45,555 nucleotides of DNA from 2-12-FULL-41-16 sp964390625 (GTDB taxonomy: Bacteria; Patescibacteriota; Patescibacteriia; Magasanikbacterales; UBA922). The DNA is taken from NCBI GenBank assembly GCA_964390625.1, contig CAYMID010000003.1, positions 1 to 45,555 of the forward strand. Direction: 5' to 3'. The notes under the pieces were generated by a model. It was not told the DNA's origin. It saw nothing but the letters and a program-made list of their open reading frames with translations, and did not search any database. Positions 16,849 through 24,667 of this stretch are shown here, one piece after another; the stretch's first letter is position 1, and the number at the start of each line of letters is the position of its first letter. A program made the position numbers and the translations under genes.

Positions 16849-19218
16849 TTATACCACGGCCAAAGGAATTGTGTTAGATTTTTTTCGCCCACGCAGCCAC
16901 AGTAAACCTCCGATTAAAACGAACGGGGCCAGCCACCACAGCTGCGCAACTTTATTTTTATCAAATGGCATAGCTAAATTTGTTTTGGTATTAGTTTGAT
17001 TATCAGCTTGACCAATTTTTTTTAAATCAGCCCAGCTATTTACAGCCACAGCCCAATCTTCTTTGTATTTTTTAACTACGCCGGTCACCTGCCACTCTGT
17101 TTTTTTCTTCCAACCTAAACCGGCTGGTAATTTAGCGGCTGGTAAAATTACCACAACTTCGGCCGTGCCGTCGTCTAGCCGCCAGTACTTGCCATTACCA
17201 CTGGTTACTTCCCCCTTAATACTCACGCGCGCGCCGTCATTTTGATCCAACAAGCGAGCTGCCACTAATATAGCCGGTCCACTTGCTAACGCAGTTGATT
17301 TGGTAGTGCCAGTTTTTTTAGTTTTTGCGCTTGAACTGGTTTTTTTAGTACTAGTTACCGTGGTATTCTTGACAGTAGTGGTGATTTTTTTATTTTCAAT
17401 TGCAGCCGTGCTGGTACTTAGTCGTAGTGGCTCTGCAATCTGCAAAATCCACTTGACCTCATCATTTAACCCAAATGGATCAGCCACCCGCAACACCACA
17501 TTATATTTTCCTGGTTTGTCATACACAGTGCTAATGGCCGTACTACTACTCTGCTGCCCATCACCTAAATCCCAATGATACGCCAGCTCATCGTGATCTG
17601 GGTCATAGACATTGTCACTCGTAAAGTCCACAATTTCCCCTGGTAATGCCTTGGCCGGGGCAGTAATTTCGGCATATGGAGCCCGGTTTAATTCTTTCCA
17701 GACATTGGTTAGGCCCGGTGTACTACTTTGGCTCCAACCCCAACCACGGCCTGGTACCATTACCCATGCTGCCCCCGCAATCGTTGGCGTTTGATACGAA
17801 ATCGTGTCGGCAACACTCCCATCGTCACGTATCAGACGCACTTTCTCTTTGGTTTGGTTTGGTAATACCAATTTATTTTGTTCGCGCCACAATACCACCA
17901 GTCCACCCGGACGGACTGTTTGCTCGGGAATTAGGTATTCTTGTTCACCAACCTCTAAACGCCACTGCGTCAGTATAATATCTGCGTTAGTAGGGTTAAT
18001 TAACTCAATAAATTCTGCAAAGTCAGCCCCAGCTGGATCAGGAAAAATCTCATTAATTTTTAATTTTCCCAAACTACTCTTGGTTATACCTTCAGTTTCA
18101 TTTGCTTCAGTTGTATCAGTCTCGACTTCGCGCAAAACTTGATTAGCCAAAGCCGGTGTTGGTTGACCAATTTTCCATTCAGCTTGTACGGTTGGCAGCT
18201 CGCGCACCAAACTCTGTCCTTTGTGTGGTCCACCAGCTGTGTCAATCCACTCACCGTAAGACACGGTTTCTACCAGCGAATCACCAAACCATAGCTGCAC
18301 TTGGTCTCCGACATTATTTAGGTTACCTTTAATTGGTGTAACCGCGACAAATGATTGGGCCGCAATGGTGCCACTTACCGTTGTGCGGGCACCTGAACCA
18401 TCCACCAAATACCAGTCAGTCATGTCTACTGCTGACAAATTAGGATTATATAACTCCACAAATTCAGTTTCGCCGGTGTTTGGCTCAGGATATATTTCAC
18501 TCAAAACCAAATTTTGCACCGGCGCATTCTCCGTTTGTGTACTAGTAACCTCGGTTTCCGTCAGTTCAGGGGCCGTGGTGGAAATTACTATCTCTTCGGT
18601 TGTAGTAGTAATCTCAGTAGTTGTTGCTAAAAAAAGATCTGCTAAACCACGACGCGGGGCATCAACAGAACGTCCAAAATCCCCGAGGCTTTTGTCTGCC
18701 TCTAACCGTCTGGCTAACCGACCAGTACCAGCGGTGGGCAATGGTTGACCACTAAAATGTGCCGCCTGCCCCCAACCCACTAAATCTATCACCTCTTTGG
18801 CACTATTAAGGAGCGCCAAACTATTATCCTCGGCCAAGGTAGACGACGCATACAACCAGTCACCTACAAACACACCTTGGGCGTCGACATGAACCAACAG
18901 CGCAAATGTATGACCAGGCAAAAAAGTACTTGAGGCAAATGCTGATGCCAGGTAAGTCCAACTTCCCAAGGCCCCACTTTTGGTCAATTTGCCCAATCGC
19001 CAGCCGCTAATGTCGATCGGTTCTGCACTAGTGTTATAGATTTCCACGTACTCCTCGCTGGTTCGACCAGAGCCACCCGAAACCTGCAACCCAGCAATTA
19101 CCACTCCCCCGCCCTGAGCCTTAACTGGCCCAAACCCAACCACGACCAAGCAAGCCAAAATTTGGCTCACCAAAAAAACGGCCACCTGGCGACGCCAGGA
19201 CCAAAAAGTCTGAAGCAT
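16849..19218 (-). CDS. secreted, membrane-anchored lamin-tail-domain protein with PKD and OB-fold domains
   Basis: A 789-aa modular surface protein with a signal peptide (about residues 10-35, ending PVKAQG). Three lamin-tail (LTD) domains lie near 38-140 (VVIAGLQVSGGSGRTSEEYVEIYN), 232-330 (LSEIYPEPNTGETEFVELYNP) and 383-480 (INEIFPDPAGADFAEFIELINP). A PKD domain is near 515-590 (DPDHDELAYHWDLGDG). A Thr/Lys-rich linker is followed by an OB-fold-like domain (VSIKGEVTSGNGKYWRLDDGTAEVVVIL) and a C-terminal helix (WWLAPFVLIGGLLWLRGRKK). LTD arrays in bacteria are often associated with extracellular nucleases or adhesion; no nuclease domain is seen here. The start has AAGGAGGG upstream. Confidence 0.85.
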   Translation of the reverse strand: MLQTFWSWRRQVAVFLVSQILACLVVVGFGPVKAQGGGVVIAGLQVSGGSGRTSEEYVEIYNTSAEPIDISGWRLGKLTKSGALGSWTYLASAFASSTFLPGHTFALLVHVDAQGVFVGDWLYASSTLAEDNSLALLNSAKEVIDLVGWGQAAHFSGQPLPTAGTGRLARRLEADKSLGDFGRSVDAPRRGLADLFLATTTEITTTTEEIVISTTAPELTETEVTSTQTENAPVQNLVLSEIYPEPNTGETEFVELYNPNLSAVDMTDWYLVDGSGARTTVSGTIAAQSFVAVTPIKGNLNNVGDQVQLWFGDSLVETVSYGEWIDTAGGPHKGQSLVRELPTVQAEWKIGQPTPALANQVLREVETDTTEANETEGITKSSLGKLKINEIFPDPAGADFAEFIELINPTNADIILTQWRLEVGEQEYLIPEQTVRPGGLVVLWREQNKLVLPNQTKEKVRLIRDDGSVADTISYQTPTIAGAAWVMVPGRGWGWSQSSTPGLTNVWKELNRAPYAEITAPAKALPGEIVDFTSDNVYDPDHDELAYHWDLGDGQQSSSTAISTVYDKPGKYNVVLRVADPFGLNDEVKWILQIAEPLRLSTSTAAIENKKITTTVKNTTVTSTKKTSSSAKTKKTGTTKSTALASGPAILVAARLLDQNDGARVSIKGEVTSGNGKYWRLDDGTAEVVVILPAAKLPAGLGWKKKTEWQVTGVVKKYKEDWAVAVNSWADLKKIGQADNQTNTKTNLAMPFDKNKVAQLWWLAPFVLIGGLLWLRGRKKSNTIPLAVV

Positions 19219-19307
19219 AATTCCCTCCTTAAGATTTATAAATCTATTATTTCACCCACTAAAAGCCTTGTCAAAACCCTAGTTACCAACACCAGAACAG
19301 TTGTTCT

Positions 19308-19412
19308 TGTGGATTATTTTGGTTAAAATTTTGCCCAAAAATAGATAAATTTTGTGTTCAAAAAATCCTGTTGTGGATAACTCTGGGGAAAACTACCCAT
19401 ATTTGGGGATAA
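19308..19412. repeat. DnaA-box-like cluster
   Basis: Three 9-mers on the plus strand: TGTGGATTA (19308-19316, one mismatch), TGTGGATAA (19372-19380, exact consensus) and TGGGGATAA (19404-19412, one mismatch). The 19219-19531 spacer has no ORF. Its other visible content is the palindromic element at 19438-19457. Confidence 0.5.
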
Positions 19413-19437
19413 CCCAACCCCCTACCTCACAATCATA

Positions 19438-19457
19438 TGTATACACTAGTGTTAACA
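19438..19457. promoter_or_regulatory. 20-bp palindromic element, TGTATAC type
   Basis: TGTATACACTAGTGTTAACA, with a perfect ACACTAGTGT core and imperfect outer arms. It is related to elements at 19541, 39798 and 42370. Confidence 0.4.
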
Positions 19458-19531
19458 AACACTGGTTATCACCCAAAAAAATGATTTTTTGGCTAATCCT
19501 AGCTTAGTTACTCTGCACCAACCCTTCCTAT

Positions 19532-19560
19532 TTGACAAATTGTATACAATATGGTATACT
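19532..19560 (+). promoter_or_regulatory. strong promoter of the 19567 RNA with an embedded palindrome
   Basis: TTGACA (19532-19537), 17 bases, TATACT (19555-19560). The spacer contains the perfect 12-bp palindrome ATTGTATACAAT (19539-19550). The segment 19541-19560 also fits TGTATA-N8-TATACT, so a repressor could occlude the promoter. Confidence 0.8.
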
Positions 19561-19566
19561 ATTTTT

Positions 19567-19921
19567 GTTAGAGAAAAATAGTATTAGTTTGTTCTTTCGC
19601 AACGCACAAGCTCCCTCAACTTTGTTGAAGGTCGCAGTTTGTGCTCTCCCCACTCTGTCCTCTTTGGCTCAACCACTTGTAGGTTGAAACAAAAAACAAA
19701 TATCCAAAATAGAGGCGGTTGAGTCTGGTGTCTCCCATTATGCTACTTTGTCTAGAATACTAGAGGGTAGCGGGAATTTCCACCTCTGGACGGTGTGAGA
19801 GGAAGCAAAAAAGGTCCTAAAGGCCGTTGGTCATTAATCGAGCAATCGATAATCACTACCCTTGGGACTTATGGGCGACTCTGCCACATATTCCCATGGG
19901 CATCGATGTCGCCCTTTTTTT
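19567..19921 (+). ncRNA. independent ~350-nt structured RNA, class not recognised
   Basis: A strong promoter upstream and a large terminator downstream bracket a region without a plausible ORF. Visible helices: GCACAA 19604-19609 with TTGTGC 19639-19644; 19651-19660 with 19788-19797 (10 positions, one mismatch); 19666-19674 with 19717-19725 (9 bp), which competes with the local hairpin 19669-19674/19682-19687; 19763-19770 with 19856-19863 (8 bp); and ATCGA/TCGAT closed by a GCAA loop at 19837-19850. Length suggests RNase P RNA or tmRNA. However, I see no GAGGAAAGUCC-type P4 strand, no ACAGAA-type 3' core, no tRNA-like T-arm and no tag reading frame. The downstream dksA-like gene has its own promoter, so a stand-alone RNA is likelier than a leader. 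Confidence 0.65.
19873..19921 (+). terminator. terminator of the structured RNA
   Basis: GGGCGAC (19873-19879) pairs with GTCGCCC (19908-19914). An inner TGCC/GGCA extension follows, then seven Ts. Confidence 0.85.
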
Positions 19922-19937
19922 ATCCAAAATATACGAT

Positions 19938-19966
19938 TTGCTAATTTTCCCCATCTCCTTTATACT
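19938..19966 (+). promoter_or_regulatory. promoter of the dksA-like gene
   Basis: TTGCTA (19938-19943), 17 bases, TATACT (19961-19966), 32 bases before ATG 19999. Confidence 0.7.
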
Positions 19967-19998
19967 TATTTTGTTACTAACGAATCTGATCCTCTTGT

Positions 19999-20379
19999 AT
20001 GGCTACGAAAAAATCAGCCTTTTCTGCTGACTTTTTGGCTCAAATTAAGGCTTCTCTAGAAGACGAACAACGCAAACTCGCCGGTGAATTGAATCAATTT
20101 ACTGATCATAGCGGCGGTAAGGACACCTCATTCCCTGAATATGGCGATAACCTTGAAGATAATGCTCAGGAAGTGACAGATTTTTTGTCCAACAAACCAG
20201 TCGAAATGACTCTGGAAAAGTCGCTACGTGATGTAAAATCCGCTCTCAAACGTGTAGCTGAAGGTACCTACGGTATTTGCAAATATTGCGACAAACCGAT
20301 TGCGGAAAAACGCTTACTGGCTCGTCCTACCTCCAGTTCGTGCGTTGATTGCAAAAAAACTCTGACTGACGAAGTTTAA
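19999..20379 (+). CDS. DksA/TraR-family C4 zinc-finger protein
   Basis: A 126-aa protein. An N-terminal helical pair (KASLEDEQRKLAGELNQF and LEKSLRDVKSALKRVAEGTYG) leads to a zinc finger CKYCDKPIAEKRLLARPTSSSCVDC, with four Cys in the usual CxxC-x17-CxxC arrangement. Family members bind the RNA polymerase secondary channel or act as general stress regulators. The acidic pair at the coiled-coil tip typical of DksA is not obvious, so DksA-like activity with ppGpp is not assured. lspA follows 6 bases after the stop, so the two are probably cotranscribed. Confidence 0.85.
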   Translation: MATKKSAFSADFLAQIKASLEDEQRKLAGELNQFTDHSGGKDTSFPEYGDNLEDNAQEVTDFLSNKPVEMTLEKSLRDVKSALKRVAEGTYGICKYCDKPIAEKRLLARPTSSSCVDCKKTLTDEV

Positions 20380-20385
20380 TTTAGT

Positions 20386-20817
20386 ATGCTTCGTAAAATA
20401 TTGCCTATCCTGCTTGGCGTAGGCTTTTTTGTAGTTGACCAAGCTGCTAAATTTGCAGCTCTCCACTCTCCTGAATCTCGTTACTACATAATCAAACCTT
20501 GGCTTGGTTGGGAATACTTTCCTAATCCTGGTATCGCCTTTAGTCTACCTATTCCGAATTCACTCGTGCTAGCAACAACACCTGTGATTTTATTTTTAGT
20601 CGGGTGGTGGTGGTTTCACCAGCCGGACAAAAAAAATTGGCTAGCGGCAGCTTTGGTTTTGGCTGGTGCGCTATCCAATTTTTTTGATCGCTTTCGCGTT
20701 GGTGTAACAATTGATTACCTTCGTATTTTATATTCGGTTATTAACGTGGCCGACGTAGCGATTGTGTTGGGCATTTTGTGGATTTTATTTAAACGCCCTA
20801 GTTCACCAACAATGTAA
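20386..20817 (+). CDS. lspA: lipoprotein signal peptidase (signal peptidase II)
   Basis: A 143-aa, four-helix membrane aspartic protease that cleaves prolipoproteins after lipidation. The catalytic regions are visible: NFFDRFRVGVTIDYL (first Asp motif) and SVINVADVAIVLGILWIL (second Asp motif). The N-terminal VVDQAAKF and PNPGIAFS match conserved family segments. Its likely substrates include the putative lipoprotein at 2934. The C-terminus overlaps the end of the convergent PBP gene by 20 bases. Confidence 0.92.
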   Translation: MLRKILPILLGVGFFVVDQAAKFAALHSPESRYYIIKPWLGWEYFPNPGIAFSLPIPNSLVLATTPVILFLVGWWWFHQPDKKNWLAAALVLAGALSNFFDRFRVGVTIDYLRILYSVINVADVAIVLGILWILFKRPSSPTM

Positions 20818-23779
20818 ACTGGTCACTGTCGTAAACCGTACCGTTTTTTAAAGTAACCTCGGCCACCACGGACCATGGACCCGGAGTCGGCGCATTAGTC
20901 CAACTAACAAAAAGCTCGTTATTTTGCAGATTGGTTAGGCTGGCCGACCCGATTGCAATAGTTTGGGCACGATTGGCTGAAATTGCACGGACCTTTACCG
21001 CACTAATTTCTTCCAGACGGTGTGGGGCCATAAATAGCCCCAACGGAAATTGTGTACTCGCCAAAGTGCTCGGATTGCGAGTAAATTGCACTCCTGGCTG
21101 CGCGGCCGACACCTCGAGAGTAAAGGGAATTTCGTGCCGCAATTTGTTCCCCACATCGTCTTCTGCGGTAATACCCAGTATGTGTTTGCCTGGCGCTAAC
21201 GTGGCGGCCTCATACGACAGGTTAAATGGGTGCTCACTCACTACACCCACATAGGCCCCATCAATCTGGTAACTTACCCGGCTAACCCCGCGCGTGGCGC
21301 TAACCACAATATCAGTATTAATTTGACGACTCGTTAACACCGCGTCAGGTTGCGGACTACGAACCTCTAATTTTGGCATCAATTCTAATGAGTATGCATC
21401 GTCATACTCGGTTGGTGGCTCACTAAACTCTGGATTCCAGTTTGGATCTTTAGCTTTCATACGCCCGATCCAATCTTGTACAGCCTGTTCCCAAATTGTA
21501 TAGGCCGGGTTTGTCTCTGGATGTTCTGGCACTGGACCCGCTGGATTATTTACATCAATATAATGCAAAATGTCATGAGGAATGATGAAGGTTTTTTCTT
21601 GAATATACTCGGGTGGGGTCGAACTATTTGCCAAACGACCGGTTACGGTGTTCACTAAGAGCTTTAGATTTCCGCCAGCACTGCCATTTAAGATTGGTTT
21701 GGTAGATGTAGGCGTGGTCACAGCCGGAAATTGCTCAACTGGCGTGGTTTTAAGCGCATCACGCATATACTGGTTCCAAATCTCACCCGCGACTTTGTTT
21801 CCGCCATACCCAGCTTTCATTGGTTTATTGTCTGTATTGCCGGCCCAGACCACTGTGGCTAAACTTGGAGTGTAACCAACTGTCCAAGCATCCACGTAAT
21901 TATTGGTTGTACCGGTTTTGGCAGCGACTGGACGGCCTGGTATTGTTAAGTTGCTGTTGGCGCCAAATACATATTGACGACTAGCGTCATCGCTTAAAAC
22001 ATTAGACATAGTGGACGCCAAGTTTTTGTCGATCACTTGTTCCCCCTCAGGCTGTTTCCATTCAAAAATAGCATCTTTGTTTGGCCCTTCCACGCGCAAA
22101 ATTGAAGATACTGGTAATCGCTTACCATTGTTGGCCAAAGTGGCATAAGCATTGGCATGTTCAATCATATTTACCTCGCCACCGCCTAGTACAAGAGACA
22201 AACCCAGTCCACTATTAAAGGTGTTATACCCCATGCGCTCGGCAAACTCTAACGTTTGCTTTAACCCCACGATGTACATGGTTTTTACGGCTGGAATATT
22301 GAGGGATCCTTGTAGTGCCTGGCGTAATGTGATTGGACCATGTTCACTTAGATCATAATTGCGTGGCTGATACGTCTGAGCCCCACCGGGGAATGGAGTT
22401 ACAACATCATACATGACTGTACTTGGAGTCAACCCACGCTCAAAAGCGGCCGCGTATACAATTGGTTTGATTGATGACCCAGGTTGGCGACGCCCTAAAG
22501 TTACCACGTTAAATTGACCGCTGATTGAATCATCAAAAAAATTACGCGAGCCAACCATGGCGACAATTTGACCGTTCCGCGGATCAAGCGAAACCAAGGC
22601 CGCATTATTGGCATTGGCCTCAGCGAAAATTTTAGTGGTACTGCTAACCGCTTTTTCAGCGGCCTGCTGCTTGTCCCAGTCTAACGTAGTAATTACCTTC
22701 AAACCCCCGCGTTCAACCATGGCTTCACCATATTGTTTAACCAATTGCTCTTTTACATACAAAACAAAGTGTGGCGCCTGAATGCTGTTTACCTGACGCT
22801 TTAGGGTTACCGGTTCAGCCTTAGCTTTAGCTGCCTCGTCTGCATTTAAATAGCCCTCTTCGACCATGCGCTGTAGCACCAGATTACGCCGATTACGTAG
22901 GGCTTCTGGATTGTTCAAAAAAACCGATGGTTGTTGCGGCAAACCGGCGAGAGTGGCTGACTCTTGCAAATTCAAATCCGAAACTGATTTACCAAAATAA
23001 CTCTGGGCCGCGGCTTGCACGCCGTAATTGGTAGAGCCGTATGGAATTTCGTTAAAATAAATTTTCAAAATTTGATCTTTAGTGTATTTTTTTTCGAGCC
23101 AAACCGACATAACAATTTCCTTGACCTTACGCATAATACCACCAAAACCGTGCCGTTCGTTACCAACAATGGCGTTTTTTACCAGCTGCTGCGTAAGGGT
23201 AGAGGCACCGCCCCCGATTCGCCCCTTGCCCAAAAAGCCATATACAATTGAACGTGCCAGTGACAGCGGACGGACTCCGTTGTGCTCATAAAATTTCTTG
23301 TCTTCCGTTGCGATTACCCCGTTAACTAACGCGGGCGGAATGTCTTTTAATTCCACTAATGTACGCTTTTCATCAGCAAAAATTTCGTACAGTAGGTGCT
23401 GGCCGGTTCGATCATAAATTTTAGTACTCTGAGAATATTGACGTTCGGTCAATTTATCTGGGTCAGGCAAATCAGAGCTAATCCACAGAATCAATAAACC
23501 TGATGCAATCAGGCCAAAAATGGTTGACCACATCACAAATCGACATAAGGCTGGCCACCAGGAACGTTTCCGGTCTTTGTCGCGACGCGGCCCCCGACGT
23601 CCTGGATGAAAAATGTAACCCAGTAGGCGTTTAAGCCAACGAAAAGGGGTTAAAATCAGCCAACCGAGCCCGGCCAACCAACCGGCCCGACGTGACGGAC
23701 GGACTGAACGGCGAGGAGCTCCATCTGGCTGGTCGCCAAGGTAACCATAGGAACGCTTTGGGGACAAGTTGTCACTCAT
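20798..23779 (-). CDS. class A penicillin-binding protein (PBP1A type)
   Basis: With start ATG 23779 the protein is 993 aa. A basic cytoplasmic tail leads to one membrane helix (MWSTIFGLIASGLLILWIS). The GT51 glycosyltransferase has ATEDKKFYEHNGV and RIGGGASTLTQQLVKN. The transpeptidase has PGSSIKPIVYAAAFERG (SxxK), GSLN (SxN) and AAKTGTTNNYVDAWTVGYTP (KTG). A long C-terminal extension carries an Ig/Big-like region (SPQPDAVLTSRQINTDIVVSATRGVSRVSYQIDG...). The enzyme polymerises and cross-links peptidoglycan at the outer membrane face. The upstream ATG at 23800 is less likely. Confidence 0.93.
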   Translation of the reverse strand: MSDNLSPKRSYGYLGDQPDGAPRRSVRPSRRAGWLAGLGWLILTPFRWLKRLLGYIFHPGRRGPRRDKDRKRSWWPALCRFVMWSTIFGLIASGLLILWISSDLPDPDKLTERQYSQSTKIYDRTGQHLLYEIFADEKRTLVELKDIPPALVNGVIATEDKKFYEHNGVRPLSLARSIVYGFLGKGRIGGGASTLTQQLVKNAIVGNERHGFGGIMRKVKEIVMSVWLEKKYTKDQILKIYFNEIPYGSTNYGVQAAAQSYFGKSVSDLNLQESATLAGLPQQPSVFLNNPEALRNRRNLVLQRMVEEGYLNADEAAKAKAEPVTLKRQVNSIQAPHFVLYVKEQLVKQYGEAMVERGGLKVITTLDWDKQQAAEKAVSSTTKIFAEANANNAALVSLDPRNGQIVAMVGSRNFFDDSISGQFNVVTLGRRQPGSSIKPIVYAAAFERGLTPSTVMYDVVTPFPGGAQTYQPRNYDLSEHGPITLRQALQGSLNIPAVKTMYIVGLKQTLEFAERMGYNTFNSGLGLSLVLGGGEVNMIEHANAYATLANNGKRLPVSSILRVEGPNKDAIFEWKQPEGEQVIDKNLASTMSNVLSDDASRQYVFGANSNLTIPGRPVAAKTGTTNNYVDAWTVGYTPSLATVVWAGNTDNKPMKAGYGGNKVAGEIWNQYMRDALKTTPVEQFPAVTTPTSTKPILNGSAGGNLKLLVNTVTGRLANSSTPPEYIQEKTFIIPHDILHYIDVNNPAGPVPEHPETNPAYTIWEQAVQDWIGRMKAKDPNWNPEFSEPPTEYDDAYSLELMPKLEVRSPQPDAVLTSRQINTDIVVSATRGVSRVSYQIDGAYVGVVSEHPFNLSYEAATLAPGKHILGITAEDDVGNKLRHEIPFTLEVSAAQPGVQFTRNPSTLASTQFPLGLFMAPHRLEEISAVKVRAISANRAQTIAIGSASLTNLQNNELFVSWTNAPTPGPWSVVAEVTLKNGTVYDSDQFTLLVN

Positions 23780-23840
23780 AAAATAGCTAAAATAAGCCAA
23801 AAATCAGTCATAACCCATATTGTAGCACAGCCTGACAATC

Positions 23841-23869
23841 TTGACAAAAAGGCAAAAATATGATATAGT
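23841..23869 (+). promoter_or_regulatory. promoter of the 3D-domain gene
   Basis: TTGACA (23841-23846), 17 bases, TATAGT (23864-23869). The roughly 40-base leader contains GGTACC and related short inverted repeats. Confidence 0.8.
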
Positions 23870-23914
23870 AGGCCTTCAGTTACCAGGTACCGTAAGGTAT
23901 CTTTTATATTATTT

Positions 23915-24457
23915 ATGAACTACCTGTCACTAAAGAAAGTCCAGACAATTGCTCTTTCCTTAGCGTTTATTGCTTTGGTTCCACAGACTGTACAGGCCCA
24001 GTCTTTGGCCGCCGGGATTCCTGTAATGATCACCATGACTACAACTCCTGGTGGCGCCAATACTGTCATGGCTAATCTCGAGCCAGCCGCCCCAGCCCCT
24101 AAATCTGAGTTTCCAGAGGCTGCCCAACGCCCGGCCCGTCGTACTTTGACCGTAGTGGCTACTGCTTACTCTAGTGAGCCTGGTCAGACCGACAATACCC
24201 CTTGTATTCCAGCAATGTCGAGTTTTGACCTCTGTGCCAACTTTGCCAAAACCGGTGTCGAGGATACGATTGCTGCTAATGATTTAAGCCTTGGCACTAA
24301 GGTTCGTTTTCCAGAGTTATTCGGCGATAAAGTCTTTACGGTTCGTGACCGTATGAACAGTAAATATACTGGAAAAAGTCGTATCGACTTCTGGATGAAC
24401 GAAAAAAGCGATGCTATTAAGTTTGGTGCCCAACGCATCAAGATGGAAGTACTCTAA
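23915..24457 (+). CDS. secreted 3D-domain protein (RlpA/MltA-like barrel)
   Basis: A 180-aa protein with a signal peptide (residues 1-28, ending VQAQS). A linker precedes the 3D domain: LTVVATAYSSEPGQTDNTPC, then DTIAANDLSLGTKVRFPELFGDKVFTVRDRMNSKYTGKSRIDFWM. The Asp residues in NDL, VRDRM and RIDFWM are the typical triad positions. Such double-psi barrel proteins act on or bind peptidoglycan. Two Cys (in NTPC and DLC) could form a disulfide. A terminator follows. Confidence 0.85.
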   Translation: MNYLSLKKVQTIALSLAFIALVPQTVQAQSLAAGIPVMITMTTTPGGANTVMANLEPAAPAPKSEFPEAAQRPARRTLTVVATAYSSEPGQTDNTPCIPAMSSFDLCANFAKTGVEDTIAANDLSLGTKVRFPELFGDKVFTVRDRMNSKYTGKSRIDFWMNEKSDAIKFGAQRIKMEVL

Positions 24458-24471
24458 ATTGGTAAAAATTT

Positions 24472-24497
24472 AAAAACCCCGCTCTTGCGGGGTTTTT
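24472..24497. terminator. bidirectional intrinsic terminator
   Basis: AAAAACCCCGC and GCGGGGTTTTT are exact complements around TCTT. It serves the 3D-domain gene and the convergent tRNA-Cys. Confidence 0.92.
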
Positions 24498-24502
24498 AGT
24501 TG

Positions 24503-24574
<72 letters not shown>

Positions 24575-24650
24575 AATGATGCCAGTGTAGCACAGAAAGG
24601 ACACAAAATCAAGCCTCCTATAAGCGGACAAAATCGCTTATTTATGCTAC

Positions 24651-24656
24651 TATAAT
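24651..24656 (+). promoter_or_regulatory. -10 box close to a start codon
   Basis: TATAAT ends 11 bases before ATG 24668, leaving a leader of only a few bases. Confidence 0.55.
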
Positions 24657-24667
24657 AGTACCCAATT

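Noticed and set aside
19567..19921. RNase P RNA or tmRNA as identity of the structured RNA
   Set aside because: Length fits both, but no GAGGAAAGUCC-like P4 strand, no ACAGAA-like core, no TTCGA T-arm and no tag reading frame could be found by eye. A divergent RNase P RNA is not fully excluded.
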